Origin: CAVPMW01 sp963706515
Lineage (GTDB): Bacteria > Chloroflexota > Anaerolineae > Anaerolineales > UBA4823
DNA length: 64,000 nucleotides
Reading direction: 5' to 3'
NCBI GenBank assembly: GCA_963706515.1
Contig: CAVPMW010000017.1
Location: forward strand, 310,001-374,000
The position numbers and the translations under genes were made by a program. The notes under the pieces are model-generated. The model saw nothing but the letters and a program-made list of their open reading frames with translations. It had not been told where the DNA came from and did no database searches. Positions 44,651 through 53,680 of the stretch are shown piece by piece; positions within the stretch are counted from its first letter, which is position 1; each line of letters opens with the position of its first letter.

Positions 44651-46089
44651 TCAGCCGACGATGCCTCCTTCGGTGAGACGGCGCATATCTCCCAGGGCGG
44701 TTTCGATTTCCTCAACCGAGACCGGACGGTCCTGGTCGCGATGCTTGAGCTGGCCCGCCGCGGCCTGCTCGATGGCTACCTCCCGCACAGTACGGTCGTC
44801 AGCCAGCGCCTGTTTTACCAGGCGAGCCCCGGCAGCATAGCCAATTAAAGGATTCAGCGCAGTCACGATGATCGCATTTTTCTCCAGCCAGCTCTGTGCT
44901 TTGGCGGGGTTCGCCTGTACTCCCCGCACGGCTTTTGCATTAAATGCCAGCATCGAGCCGATGGCGACCTGCATCATCTCGAACAGGTTGTGGGCGATGA
45001 TGGGCATCATGACGTTCAATTCCAGTTGTCCGGCCTGCGCAGCCAGCGCGATGGTATGGTCGCAGCCCTGGATATGAAACATAGCCATATTCAGCATTTC
45101 TGCCTGCACGGGGTTTACCTTGCCGGGCATGATGCTCGACCCTGGCTGGACAGGCAGGCAGCCGGATTTCATCGAAGCCGGTAGACGGGCCGGAAGCGAG
45201 CAGGCGAAAATCGTTGGCGATGCGGGTCAGGGTTATTGCCAGCGTGCGCATGGAGGCGGAAAAGTCGGCAGCATCTGCCATGGATTGCATGCTTTCGAAT
45301 AAATTATCTGAAGTGTGCAGCTCCAGCCCGGTGAGCCTGGAGAGGCACTCTACCATGCGCGGGTGAAACTCAGGCGGCGCATTCAAGCCGCTGCCTGTGG
45401 CTGTCCCGCCGATCCCCAGGCGGCGTAAGCCCTGCGCAGAGCGCTGGATGCGCTCAGCGTCGCGCTCCACGGCGCGCGCATATCCGCCGAATTCCTGTCC
45501 CAGGCGGACAGGCACTGCATCTTGCAGGTGGGTGCGGCCCGATTTGAGCACGCCGTCGAATTCTTTGGCTTTAGCGGCGAGCGACTCCGCCAGGGTGTGG
45601 ATTGCAGCCAGCAGCTCATCCAGGCGCCATAATGCTCCCAGGCGAATCGCAGTGGGGATGGTATCGTTCGTAGATTGGGTCATATTGACGTGGTCATTCG
45701 GGTTGACCAGGTACTGGCCCAGCTTACCGCCCATGATCTGGGTGGCGCGGTTAGCAATCACCTCGTTGGCATTCATATTGTGGCTGGTGCCCGCGCCCGC
45801 TTGAAAGGGATCGACGACAAACTGGTCGTCCCAGCGACCGTCGATGACCTCTTGAGCAGCCTGAATGATTGCGGCTGCTCGCTCAGCATCCAACAGCCCC
45901 AGGTCGCGGTTGACTTCTGCGGCAGCGCGCTTGATGCTGGCCATAGACCAGATAAATGCCCGCCAGGGTCGCATCCCCGAGATGGGGAAGTTTTCTACTG
46001 CCGCGTTGGGTCTGCCCGCCGTACAGCGCCTGCGCGGGCACCTGTACATCGCCCAATGAGTCGTGCTCGATCCTGAAATCTTCGCTCAT
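44651..46089 (-). pseudogene. fumC: Class II fumarate hydratase FumC (two frameshifts)
   Basis: Three frame segments form about 480 residues of the fumarase/aspartase family: 'MSEDFRIEHDSLGDVQVPAQ' and 'ALYGGQTQRGSRKLP' at the start, 'FQAGAGTSHNMNANEVIANR' and 'NDHVNMTQSTNDTIPTAIRL' in the middle, and 'VQPGSSIMPGKVNPVQAEML' as the signature loop. 'LNPLIGYAAGARLVKQALAD' near the end is family-typical. Shifts lie near 45975 and near 45165, the second just before the SSIMPGK loop. Fumarase (fumarate to malate) is favoured over aspartase because of the 'QALYGGQTQR' and 'GTSHNMNANEV' segments. As an oxygen-stable class II enzyme it would serve the TCA or reductive branch. It lies opposite hutI, with 210 bases between starts. 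Confidence 0.82.
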
Positions 46090-46301
46090 ATGCTGACCTC
46101 ATAAGTAAAGATTATATTGGAAAAAACTGACCTTCGGACATAAGTTAGGACATTTCCGAAATGTCTGTCATCGCGAGCCTACTGTTCTGTAGCAACGGTT
46201 CTGTAGACAGCCGAGGTCTCTATCAATTTTCGGTACTCAATAATCCTAATTTTATTACGAGTTGCTTGTACCTTCCGATATTATGCTCTAAAATTAACGG
46301 G

Positions 46302-47552
46302 ATGCTCATCCATTCTGCTTCCCAACTGCTCACCCTGGCTGGCGGCCCGCAGCGCGGGAGCGAGCTGGGCCGTTTGGGGATCATTCCCAACGGCGCAGTG
46401 CTGATCCACGAAGATAAGATCGCCGCCGTCGGGTCCAGCGCTGAGCTGCTGGCTGCATACCCTGATGAGCCCTTACTCGATGCCGGCGGGAAAGTGGTCA
46501 TGCCCGGCTTCGTCGATCCGCACACGCACGCCATCTGGAGCGGGGACCGCTCAATGGAATTCGAGCAGCGCCGGGGGGGCAAAACCTACCTGGAGATCCT
46601 GGCAGCCGGTGGGGGCATCCTGGCGACGGTGCACGCCACGCGCACCGCCCCGTATGAAAGGCTGCTCAACGAGACCCGGCCGCGGCTGTGGAGCATGTTC
46701 AGCCACGGCACGACCACTGCGGAAGTAAAAACCGGCTACGGGCTGCGCACCGCCGTTGAGCTGCGCCTGCTGCAGGCGCTGCTCGCGCTGGATGCCGAAG
46801 GTCCCCTGGAGCTGGCGCCGACCTTCCTGGGCGCGCACGCGGTTGCACCCGAATTCCGCGATGACCCCCAGGGCTACACCGAGCTGGTCTACTGCACGAT
46901 GCTCCCGATCTTAAAGAGCTGGTGGCCTCACCACGCTCCTGACTCTCCCCTGCCCTTTGTGGATGTTTTTTGTGAGACGGGCGCCTTCAACCTGGAGCAA
47001 TCCCGCCTCATCCTGGCGACGGCGCGCGAGCTGGGTTTCCCCCTGAAGATCCATGCGGATGAGTTCGATAACCTGGGCGGCGCCAGCCTGGCTGCCGAGC
47101 TGGGGGCGGTCTCGGCGGACCACCTGGTGAGGACCTCGCCGGGGGACATCGCTGCCCTGGCTGCCAGCGATACGGTGGCAGTGGCCCTGCCCTGCACACC
47201 CTTTGGACTTGGCGAAAAGGAGTACACACCGGCAAAAGCGATCCTCGCCGCGGGCGGGATCCTGGCTCTGGCAACCGATCTCAATCCGGGGACAGCCTGG
47301 AATGAGAGCATGCAGTTTGCGATTGCCCTGGCATGCCGCTACATGGGACTCACCCAGGCGCAGGCGATTGCGGCTGCCACGATTAATGCTGCTGCAGCGA
47401 TTTCCCGCGCGGACCGCATCGGCTCGCTGGAGCCGGGCAAACAGGCAGACCTGATCATCCTGGCAGTTCCGGATTACCGGCACCTGGGCTACCGTTTTGG
47501 CACAAATCTTGTACAGACAGTCATTAAGAAAGGGAACCTCTACAGCGTCTGA
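46302..47552 (+). CDS. hutI: Imidazolonepropionase HutI
   Basis: An intact 416-residue amidohydrolase of the histidine-degradation pathway; it hydrolyses 4-imidazolone-5-propanoate to N-formimidoyl-glutamate. 'MPGFVDPHTHAIWSGDRSME' carries the HxH metal pair, 'GTTTAEVKTGYGL' the substrate loop, 'TFLGAHAVAPEFRDDP' a further His, 'LKIHADEFDNLGG' the HADE motif and 'ALATDLNPGTAWNESMQFAI' the catalytic Asp. No other hut gene is in the window. The ATG at 46302 is preferred to an in-frame ATG at 46161, which would add 47 residues that the family lacks. The upstream 200 bases include the inverted repeat GACATTTC-C-GAAATGTC (46149-46165). A small membrane protein overlaps its stop. Confidence 0.92.
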   Translation: MLIHSASQLLTLAGGPQRGSELGRLGIIPNGAVLIHEDKIAAVGSSAELLAAYPDEPLLDAGGKVVMPGFVDPHTHAIWSGDRSMEFEQRRGGKTYLEILAAGGGILATVHATRTAPYERLLNETRPRLWSMFSHGTTTAEVKTGYGLRTAVELRLLQALLALDAEGPLELAPTFLGAHAVAPEFRDDPQGYTELVYCTMLPILKSWWPHHAPDSPLPFVDVFCETGAFNLEQSRLILATARELGFPLKIHADEFDNLGGASLAAELGAVSADHLVRTSPGDIAALAASDTVAVALPCTPFGLGEKEYTPAKAILAAGGILALATDLNPGTAWNESMQFAIALACRYMGLTQAQAIAAATINAAAAISRADRIGSLEPGKQADLIILAVPDYRHLGYRFGTNLVQTVIKKGNLYSV

Positions 47553-47776
47553 TGTCAACCCTGAGCAGCTTCCTTAACTCATTCCTGATCCTGATCGGGA
47601 ATAAGCCTATACTGGGTATCGTAATTATCCTGGTTGTAGTAGGGGCTGCCTGGTTCCTTTCGCGTTTTGCCTTGCACCTGCTGGCTGGCGTGATCCGGGT
47701 GGGATGTTTTCTGGTCCTGTTCCTGGGGCTGCTCGTGCTGGTCTACCAGCTGCTGCAGTTGAAACTTTTCCGCTGA
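47552..47776 (+). CDS. Small two-helix membrane protein, unknown function
   Basis: A 74-residue protein whose ATG overlaps the hutI stop (TGATG). Two hydrophobic helices ('ILGIVIILVVVGAAWFLSRF' and 'VGCFLVLFLGLLVLVYQLLQ') flank a short His/Gly loop. No motif is recognised. Coupling to hutI suggests shared expression only, not a shared pathway. Confidence 0.6.
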   Translation: MSTLSSFLNSFLILIGNKPILGIVIILVVVGAAWFLSRFALHLLAGVIRVGCFLVLFLGLLVLVYQLLQLKLFR

Positions 47777-47811
47777 CGGCTCTCCCCTGGCATTATTAAT
47801 AAATCGAAAAA

Positions 47812-47836
47812 GTAGGGTGCGGCCAACGACCGCACC
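47812..47836. repeat. REP palindrome C1
   Basis: GTAGGGTGCGGCCAACGACCGCACC; arms GGTGCGG and CCGCACC around CCAACGA. It lies in forward orientation upstream of the RAYT remnant. C2 and C3 have the same arms. Confidence 0.8.
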
Positions 47837-47867
47837 ATTTTTCAAAAATCCCAATATAATCATCTAT

Positions 47868-47987
47868 ATGCCTGAATATCATCGATCGATCGTCGAGGGC
47901 GGCACATTCTTCTTCACCGTCGTTACCTACAACCGCCTGCCCATCCTGATAACGCCTGATGCCGGTAAGGATTGGTGCGGTCAATAA
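47868..47987 (+). pseudogene. REP-associated tyrosine transposase (RAYT) remnant, 39 codons
   Basis: The ATG at 47868 opens 'MPEYHRSIVEGGTFFFTVVT' then 'YNRLPILI', the unmistakable N-terminus of RAYT/TnpA_REP proteins (Y1-transposase superfamily). After that the frame runs into unrelated codons and stops in the C2 palindrome at 47985-47987. The HUH motif and catalytic Tyr, which lie further on in a full protein of about 150-220 residues, are lost, so the remnant is inactive. It is bracketed by REP palindromes in inverted orientation, the usual RAYT-REP arrangement, which indicates that a mobile unit once stood here and was internally deleted. Confidence 0.82.
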
Positions 47988-48001
47988 CGACCGCACCCTA
48001 C
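47974..48001. repeat. REP palindrome C2 (inverted)
   Basis: GGTGCGGTC-AATAAC-GACCGCACC then CTAC. Its reverse complement starts GTAGGGTGCGGTC, so it is opposite to C1. It contains the stop codon of the RAYT remnant. Confidence 0.8.
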
Positions 48002-48080
48002 GACTACGCCTCGGGGTTTTTAACCGGTTTTCCGCGCCCGCGCGCGGTGGATGTTATACTTCTAACCCGGTCTGAACTGC

Positions 48081-48705
48081 ATGCCCACCCTTGAACAGGC
48101 ACGTTACTGGTACACTGCGGACGACCCGGTCCACGGCTTCGACCACATCTTGCGGGTTTATCGCCTGGCAGAACGTCTCGCCGGGCTCGAGGGAGCGGAC
48201 CTGGAGATCGTGAAGGCCGCGGTTTTGCTGCACGATGCCAGCCTGGAGACCCATGTGCGCGGCGAGCACCAGGTCGCTGGCGCAGAATTTGCCCGCCGGG
48301 TGCTGGAAGATGAGGGCTGGGGTGAGCCGCGCATCCAGGCGGTGCAGCACTGCATCCGGGCGCACCGCTTCCGGGATGACAGCGAGCAGCCGGAGACGAT
48401 TGAGGCTCAGGTGCTGTTCGATGCCGACAAGCTGGACGCGATCGGCGCAATTGGCGTGGCGCGCGCCGTGGCGTATCGCGGCCCAGGCCGGGCAGCCGAT
48501 CTACGCCCCTGCCTCGGAGCAGTTCCGCCAGACGGGCCAGGGCGAGCCGGGCGAGCCGCACAGCGCCTATCATGAATTCCTGTTTAAATTGGTCAAGATC
48601 AAGGAGCGGATGTACACCTCCAGCGGGCGCAGGATTGCCAGCCAGCGGCACGCTTATATGACGGCATTCTTCGCGAAGCTCGCCGCCGAGGTCGAGGGGC
48701 AGTAG
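48081..48705 (+). CDS. HD-domain metal-dependent phosphohydrolase (one frameshift)
   Basis: About 208 residues after correcting a shift near 48475 ('VARAVAY' then 'AAQAGQPIYAPASEQFRQTG'). 'DPVHGFDHILRVYRLAERLA' has the first His, 'IVKAAVLLHDASLETHVRGE' the HD pair, and 'VLFDADKLDAIGAIGVARAV' the distal Asp. This is the small uncharacterised HD family (YedJ/YpgQ-like) that hydrolyses nucleotides or related phosphates. The substrate is unknown. A REP palindrome (C3) overlaps its stop codon, and C2 lies 80 bases before its start, so the gene is enclosed in REP sequence. Confidence 0.78.
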
Positions 48706-48728
48706 GGTGCGGTCAACGACCGCACCCT
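48706..48728. repeat. REP palindrome C3
   Basis: GGGTGCGGTC-AAC-GACCGCACCC, forward orientation like C1, and directly after the stop of the HD-domain gene. A short T run (TTTT) follows, so it may double as a terminator. Confidence 0.8.
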
Positions 48729-48786
48729 TTTACTGCCTTGCACTTTTGTGATGGGTGACCGGGGAGGTGCAGAATACAATTAGCTT

Positions 48787-49416
48787 ATGAACATACCCTA
48801 TGGCCCTATTCTCGTCGTTGAAGACGTCCCCAGCATTTTAGAGCTGATCGAGATAACCCTGCGTTTCAAGGGTTATCCGGTGATGACTGCCAGGAATGGG
48901 CAGGAAGCCTTGGAGATGGTCGAGGGCGAGCATCCGGCGTTGGTCATTACCGACATCCTGATGCCCAAACTGGATGGCTTTGCCCTGACGCAGCAGCTGC
49001 GTACCAACCCCAAGACGAACAGCATCCCGATCATATTCCTCTCCGCAACCTTTATCATGCCGGAGGATAAGGATTTTGCCTTGAGCCTGGGGGCGGTGCG
49101 TTTCCTGGAGAAGCCGGTGGACACCGAAGAATTCCTGCTCACCGTAGCAGAAGTTCTCACCTCCGGACCCAGCAAGCTGCCCAAGCCGATGGGGGAGGAT
49201 GACTTCTATAACGGATATCGCGAGCGGCTGGTGAGCAAGCTCCGCCACAAGAGTACCCAAATCGCGCGCACCGAGCGCCTGCTCGAAACCCTTCCGGATG
49301 TACATAAACCCACTTTTCTATTATTATTGGAAGAAGCCTGTTTCCAACGCGATCAGATCCAGACCGAGCTCGACCACCTTTATCGCTTATTGGATCAGCA
49401 TACGAGCATTATGTAA
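48787..49416 (+). CDS. Response regulator with a short coiled C-terminal extension
   Basis: An intact 209-residue protein. The receiver part has 'ILVVEDVPSILELIEITLRF', phospho-acceptor Asp56 in 'LVITDILMPKLDGFALTQ', Ser in 'IIFLSATFI' and Lys in 'VRFLEKPVDTEEFLLTVAEV'. The last 75 residues ('YNGYRERLVSKLRHKSTQIA', 'HKPTFLLLLEEACFQRDQIQ') are helical and charged with no DNA-binding or enzymatic motif. It may act by binding another protein. No kinase is adjacent. A family A hairpin begins directly after its stop codon. Confidence 0.85.
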   Translation: MNIPYGPILVVEDVPSILELIEITLRFKGYPVMTARNGQEALEMVEGEHPALVITDILMPKLDGFALTQQLRTNPKTNSIPIIFLSATFIMPEDKDFALSLGAVRFLEKPVDTEEFLLTVAEVLTSGPSKLPKPMGEDDFYNGYRERLVSKLRHKSTQIARTERLLETLPDVHKPTFLLLLEEACFQRDQIQTELDHLYRLLDQHTSIM

Positions 49417-49513
49417 TCTATCCGAAAATGGATAGGAGAACCAATTTTGTGGTGTGTGCGGCTTCGCCGCACACACCACAAAATTGGAACCTCTCGTATT
49501 TTCGGACAGGTTC
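49417..49513. repeat. Hairpin repeat family A, copy 3 (long form, inverted)
   Basis: It starts at the base after the response regulator stop. The core 49441-49462 pairs perfectly with 49466-49487 (22 pairs, TTC loop). Outer arms TCCGAAAATGGATAGGAG and CTCGTATTTTCGGACAGG can extend the fold. Orientation is opposite to copy 2. Confidence 0.85.
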
Positions 49514-49532
49514 AAATTAATTCAGGGAACCC

Positions 49533-50346
49533 TTGATACCCGATCTGGCTGAGCTGGAAGCGCTGGCCCGCGGGGCTGGCGAAATCCTTAGAGCTGCTTA
49601 CCCGGCGCGTCCCGGGTTCGGCGCCGGATTGTCTATCGATTACAAAGGCGTGATCGATTTGGTCACCCCGGTCGATCTGCGCTCCGAGGCATTCCTCCTG
49701 GAAAAGATCCGGGAACGCTATCCCGCGCACCGCATTGTCTCGGAGGAGAAAGGGCTGAAAGAGGCGCAAGGCGGCGATATCTGGTTCGTCGATCCTCTGG
49801 ATGGGACGGTTAATTACGCGCATGGCGTCCCTGTCTTCTCCGTATCGATCGCTTTTTCCAGCCAGGACCAGATGCGGCTTGGGGTCGTCTATGACCCGCT
49901 GCGCGATGAGTGCTTTTCGGCCGAGCGCGGGCGGGGAGCCTGGCTGAACGGTGAGCCGATACGGGTGAGCGCGGCGACGGACTTGAACCACAGCCTGCTG
50001 GTGACCGGGTTCGCCTACGATATCCGCTCGACCCGCGAGAACAACCTCGACCATTTCCAGCGCTTTGCCCTGTGCACCCAGGGAGTCCGCCGGATGGGCT
50101 CAGCCGCCTTGGACCTGTGTTCAGTAGCGGCAGGTCGCTTCGATGGCTATTGGGAGCTTAAGCATCAGTCCGTGGGATATCGCCGCGGGGAGCCTGGTGG
50201 CTGAGCAAGCCGGTGCAGTGGTCACCACGGTCGCCGGGAATGCGGACTATCTTACGACGCCCTCCTCAATTCTGGCGGCAAACCCGCGCATCCACGCCCA
50301 AATGCTGGCAATGCTTAATAACCACCCTGCTCAGAGCGGGCGCTGA
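49533..50346 (+). CDS. Inositol monophosphatase family protein (one frameshift)
   Basis: About 270 residues; the two frames join near 50160 ('YWEL' into 'SPWDIAAGSLVAEQAG'). Metal-binding motifs are 'RIVSEEKG' (Glu), 'IWFVDPLDGTVNYAHGVPVF' (DPxDGTxN) and 'SPWDIAAGSL' (WDxAAG), all in order. 'YKGVIDLVTPVDLRSEAFLL' is the usual N-terminal substrate-side segment. The Mg-dependent enzyme dephosphorylates myo-inositol phosphates or related polyol phosphates. Many bacterial members also act on fructose 1,6-bisphosphate or PAP; this cannot be told here. The start is uncertain; 49533 is near an A/T-rich stretch that ends in repeat A copy 3. Confidence 0.83.
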
Positions 50347-50374
50347 GCCAGCCGGGTCGTGAGGTTTCAGCGCC

Positions 50375-51187
50375 CTAGCGGCTGCGCAGCAGCCGGTCCA
50401 GGTCCGCCATATCCACGCGTGAAGTCAAATCCAGGCTGAGCGGGGTCACCGATACGGTTCTATTTACCCGCAGCGCGTAAACGTCCGTGCCGGGTTGGTC
50501 CTGGGCAGGGTCGCCCTCCGCGCGGTAGCTCACCGGGGCAGGGATGTCCCACGAGAGGCGCTGCGGAGCGACGGGCGCGTAGTATTTCATTTTAGAGAGC
50601 CGGGTGATTTCCCAGGGTGTCTGCGGTGTGGCAGAAGCGGGCACATCCACCTTGAGCACTTTGACCTCCTCCGGCAGCTTTTTTTCCAGTAATATGCTCC
50701 CAAAATACTGCGTGAAGAACGCAGCAACGCTGAAATCGATCTCAGTTGAATAAGTGAAGTGGTGGTGCACCGGGGTCTCGAGCGACATTGCCAGGGCAGG
50801 GAAGCCCAGGGCGGAAGCTTCCAGCGCCGCGCCGACTGTCCCCGAAATCGTCACACCGCTGCCCACATTTTCCCCGTAATTAATCCCGGATACGACCAGG
50901 GAGGGTGGGGTTTGCAGGATCTCCAGAACGCCGTGCAGCACGGCTTGCGCTGGAGTGCCGCCGACCGCGTACACCTCCCAGCATTTCCCGTTCACCTCTA
51001 CCTGGCGCAGCTGGATCAATCCATCCGAGGTAGACGGCAGGCTGCGACCGGTGCCCGAGCACTGCTCGCGCGGGGCGACCACGTGCACGTAACCGAGCTC
51101 TGAGAGAGCCGCAGCCGCAGCCCAAAGACCAGGAGATTCGATTCCATCATCGTTCGTCAATAAGATTTGGGGTTTTTCTATGTTCAT
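50375..51187 (-). CDS. surE: 5'/3'-nucleotidase SurE
   Basis: An intact 270-residue survival protein. It dephosphorylates nucleoside 5'- and 3'-monophosphates and short polyphosphates. The metal site is formed by 'ILLTNDDGIESPGLWAAAAA' (Asp13, Asp14), 'APREQCSGTGRSLP' (Ser/Gly loop) and 'LVVSGINYGENVGSGVTISG' (Asn). 'GTVGAALEASALGFPALAMS' is typical. The C-terminal tail ('RVNRTVSVTPLSLDLTSRVD') is the dimer swap region. It lies opposite the IMPase gene with 28 bases between stops. Confidence 0.93.
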   Translation of the reverse strand: MNIEKPQILLTNDDGIESPGLWAAAAALSELGYVHVVAPREQCSGTGRSLPSTSDGLIQLRQVEVNGKCWEVYAVGGTPAQAVLHGVLEILQTPPSLVVSGINYGENVGSGVTISGTVGAALEASALGFPALAMSLETPVHHHFTYSTEIDFSVAAFFTQYFGSILLEKKLPEEVKVLKVDVPASATPQTPWEITRLSKMKYYAPVAPQRLSWDIPAPVSYRAEGDPAQDQPGTDVYALRVNRTVSVTPLSLDLTSRVDMADLDRLLRSR

Positions 51188-51223
51188 TCCAGGCTCGGAT
51201 TCCGACCTGGATTTTACCCCAAT

Positions 51224-52673
51224 TCAAAGAACTGGAGGCAGATTGGAGCCCCCTTCAACGGCTTCCGGCTCCAGGCGCATTTTCTCCTGGGAGACTCGCT
51301 CCGGGTCCAGGCGGTGGAAGCTGGACAGGATGGCTTCTAAGAATGGCAGGAAATGAGTGACCTGCTTCGCCCGTATGACGAAATCCCAGAGGGGCTCAAA
51401 CTTTTTCCAGCCGCCAGCGTAAGCCAGGTGGCGCAGCCGCCCGCTCAATTCCGGCTTGGTCATTGCCCCCTGCAGGATAGAGCTCCAGGTATAAAAATCA
51501 CGGTAGGCGCGCCAGTAACCGTTCTCCAATGCAGTCGCGCTCATCTCGCGCGGGTAGGAATACTGCGTGGCGGGTGTCGTAAAAGTCCCAATTATCCGTA
51601 ACGATCCGTTTCTGGGCAGCCATCCGGGCATGCAGTGCCGTGCCAGGATACGGGGTGAGGATGTGGAAGGTGGCGGTCTCGATGCCCTGCGCGATCGCCC
51701 AGGCGACGGTGCGCTCGAAGACGGTTTCGTCGTCCTCGTCCATGCCGAAGACGAAGCTGGCGTTGACCATCACCCCGTGATCGTGCAGGCGGCGGATGGC
51801 AGCCGGATAATCTTTGTTCAGGTTCTGGAGCTTGTGCTGGGCTTGCAGGTTTTCCGCGCTGAGCGTCTCGAAACCGACGAACAGGCTGCGCAGCCCGCTT
51901 GCGGCAGCTTTTTCCAGCAAGCCGGGCTTCAGGATCGAGTTCACCGTACCGGCAGCCTGCCACAGGCGCCCCATGCCGCGCATGCCGTCGAACAGTGCCG
52001 CCGGCGAATGGCGGGTTGCCGAACAGGTGGTCATCCAGGAAGTACAGGTGGCGCCCGGGCAGCCGCTCGATCTCGCCCAGGGCGTCGTCGACGGTCTGGG
52101 TGTAGATAAGATTTGCCTCCCTGAAAGAATGCTTCTTTGTAGCAGAAGTCACAGGTGTGCGGGCAGCCGCGCGAGACCACGATCGAGTTGGGCACCAGGT
52201 ACAGGTTGCGCTTGATTAAATCCCGGCGGATTGGCGGTACGCCGAGCAGGGAACGGATGCGCGATTGGTAAACCTTCTGGGGGTGACCGAGGTGATAGTC
52301 GCGCAGGAACTCAGGCCAGGTATCTTCACCGGGTCCTAGAAAGATCGTATCGGCATGCCCTGCAGCTTCATCCGGTAAGGAGGTGACGTGCAGGCCGCCC
52401 AGGCACACATAGGCGCCTTTTTTCCGGTAGTGGTCGGCCATGGCGTAAGCGCGGTGGGCGGAGGTGATGTAGACCTGGATGACGACCAGATCAGGCTCGT
52501 CCTCCAGGTCGAGCGTCTCGACGTGCTCATCCTGCAGGGTGACCTCGTCGTCCTCGGAGAGATAACCAGCCAGGGTCGCCAGATCCAAGCGGGGGGAAGA
52601 GCGAATACTTGATCGGGCGGAAGAAGGGGCTTTTTGCCTCCGTCAGGGCAGGCAGGATCAGCTTGACTTTCAT
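51224..52673 (-). pseudogene. B12-binding domain radical SAM protein (several frameshifts)
   Basis: The gene starts 'MKVKLILPALTEAKSPFFRP' at 52673. The N-terminal cobalamin-binding domain continues as 'DLVVIQVYITSAHRAYAMAD' and 'GAYVCLGGLHVTSLPDEAAG'. The radical SAM core has 'SIVVSRGCPHTCDFCYKEAF' (Cx3Cx2C), 'HLYFLDDHLFGNPPFA' and 'LRSLFVGFETLSAENLQAQH', then 'FHILTPYPGTALHARMAAQK'. The tail carries 'LENGYWRAYRDFYTWSSILQ'. At least four shifts (near 52590, 52110, 52005 and 51570) break it; full length is about 480 residues. Such proteins do methylation or ring-contraction chemistry on lipids, hopanoids or cofactors, and the substrate is not shown by context. Confidence 0.75.
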
Positions 52674-52784
52674 GAGTGTTGCCTCCGGACTATATTTACC
52701 ACGATTATAGGAAAAATAGGCTGGCGATTCCACCCTCTGAGATGCTAAACTTAAGCACTTGAGTGCTTGACTGCGCTCAGCATC

Positions 52785-52860
52785 GATCCGAAAATGGATG
52801 GGAGAACCGATTTTGTGGTGCACCAAAAAATCGGAACCCCTCCTAATTTTGGACAGGTGC
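52785..52860. repeat. Hairpin repeat family A, copy 4 (short form)
   Basis: The core CCGATTTTGTGGTG / CACCAAAAAATCGG forms 13 pairs with one mismatch. Outer parts are ATCCGAAAATGGATGGGAG and CCTCCTAATTTTGGACAGG. It lies between the radical SAM gene and the following response regulator gene, near another inverted repeat (AAGCACT-TG-AGTGCTT at 52753). Confidence 0.8.
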
Positions 52861-52903
52861 TTAGATCTAGATCATCCTCATAGATAAATGAGGGGCTGCT
52901 TGA

Positions 52904-53680
52904 ATGATTACCGTCCTGATCGTCGAAGACCATGAAAAGCTGCGCCAGGCGCTCACCGTGGGCCTGGAAAATACCCGGGAGGCCAGGGTAGTATTTGGCT
53001 GCAGCCGGGGTGAAGATGCGTTTGCCTACTGCCTGGAGACAGCCTCCGCGGGTCGCGAGGGCGAGCGTCTTGCCGGCTTCCCGGCGGCAATATTGATGGA
53101 CGTACAGCTGGCCGGGGAAATGAACGGCATCCAGGCGGCAGTGGCTATCCGCCGCGAATTCCCGCGCATGCCGGTGGTGTTCTATTCGATCCAGGACGAC
53201 GATACTTATTACCGGGATTTCCGCCAGTCGGGAATCCTCAGCCATTATGCCTACGTGCGCAAGTCCAACTACCTGCTGCCGGAAATGATCCTGCCGCTGC
53301 TGCGGGATGCAGTTGCCGGGCGCAGCTTCATCGACCCGGAGATCGAAACACGCGTTCAGGAAGTGCGCCACAAGGACGAGCACTCACCCATGGCGCTGCT
53401 GGAGCCCAACGAGCAGGCAGTGGCGCGCCTGCTGGCGCAAGGACTGACCAACGAGCAGATCGCCGCGCGCATGGGCTTCCGGGATAAGCGCACCATCAGC
53501 CGCACGAACGGGCAGATCTATGCCTGCTGGGGATTGAGCACCAACGCTACCGATGAGAAGGTTGCCCGCACCCGCGCCGCGCTGATTGTGCTTACCGGAC
53601 GGTTGATTAGCTGGGACGAGGACGGCACAGGGCGGGTAATGAATGAAAAAGGCGACTGGGTAGCCTGGGATGACCGGTAA
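52904..53680 (+). CDS. Response regulator with a C-terminal helix-turn-helix (LuxR-like)
   Basis: An intact 258-residue protein. The receiver has 'TVLIVEDHEKLRQALTVGLE', Asp66 in 'AILMDVQLAGEMNGIQ', Ser in 'VVFYSIQDDDTYYRDF' and Lys in 'AYVRKSNYLLPEMI'. Near residue 165 begins 'LEPNEQAVARLLAQGLTNEQ', then 'IAARMGFRDKRTISRTNGQI', a LuxR-type helix-turn-helix with an unusual spacing. The C-terminus extends some 35 residues past it, ending 'NEKGDWVAWDDR'. It would bind DNA upon phosphorylation by the kinase encoded next, whose start overlaps its 3' end by 11 bases. Confidence 0.87.
   Translation: MITVLIVEDHEKLRQALTVGLENTREARVVFGCSRGEDAFAYCLETASAGREGERLAGFPAAILMDVQLAGEMNGIQAAVAIRREFPRMPVVFYSIQDDDTYYRDFRQSGILSHYAYVRKSNYLLPEMILPLLRDAVAGRSFIDPEIETRVQEVRHKDEHSPMALLEPNEQAVARLLAQGLTNEQIAARMGFRDKRTISRTNGQIYACWGLSTNATDEKVARTRAALIVLTGRLISWDEDGTGRVMNEKGDWVAWDDR

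Noticed and set aside
46149..46165. GACATTTC-C-GAAATGTC inverted repeat upstream of hutI
   Set aside because: Perfect but short, single instance in the window, and no promoter elements positioned around it that I can support. Left as a note only.
47868..47987. 39-codon ORF considered as a small functional protein
   Set aside because: It matches only the N-terminus of RAYT proteins and its end lies inside a REP palindrome; a remnant is the better reading.
52753..52768. AAGCACT-TG-AGTGCTT inverted repeat near hairpin copy 4
   Set aside because: Short, no T-tract, not repeated in the window; function cannot be assigned.
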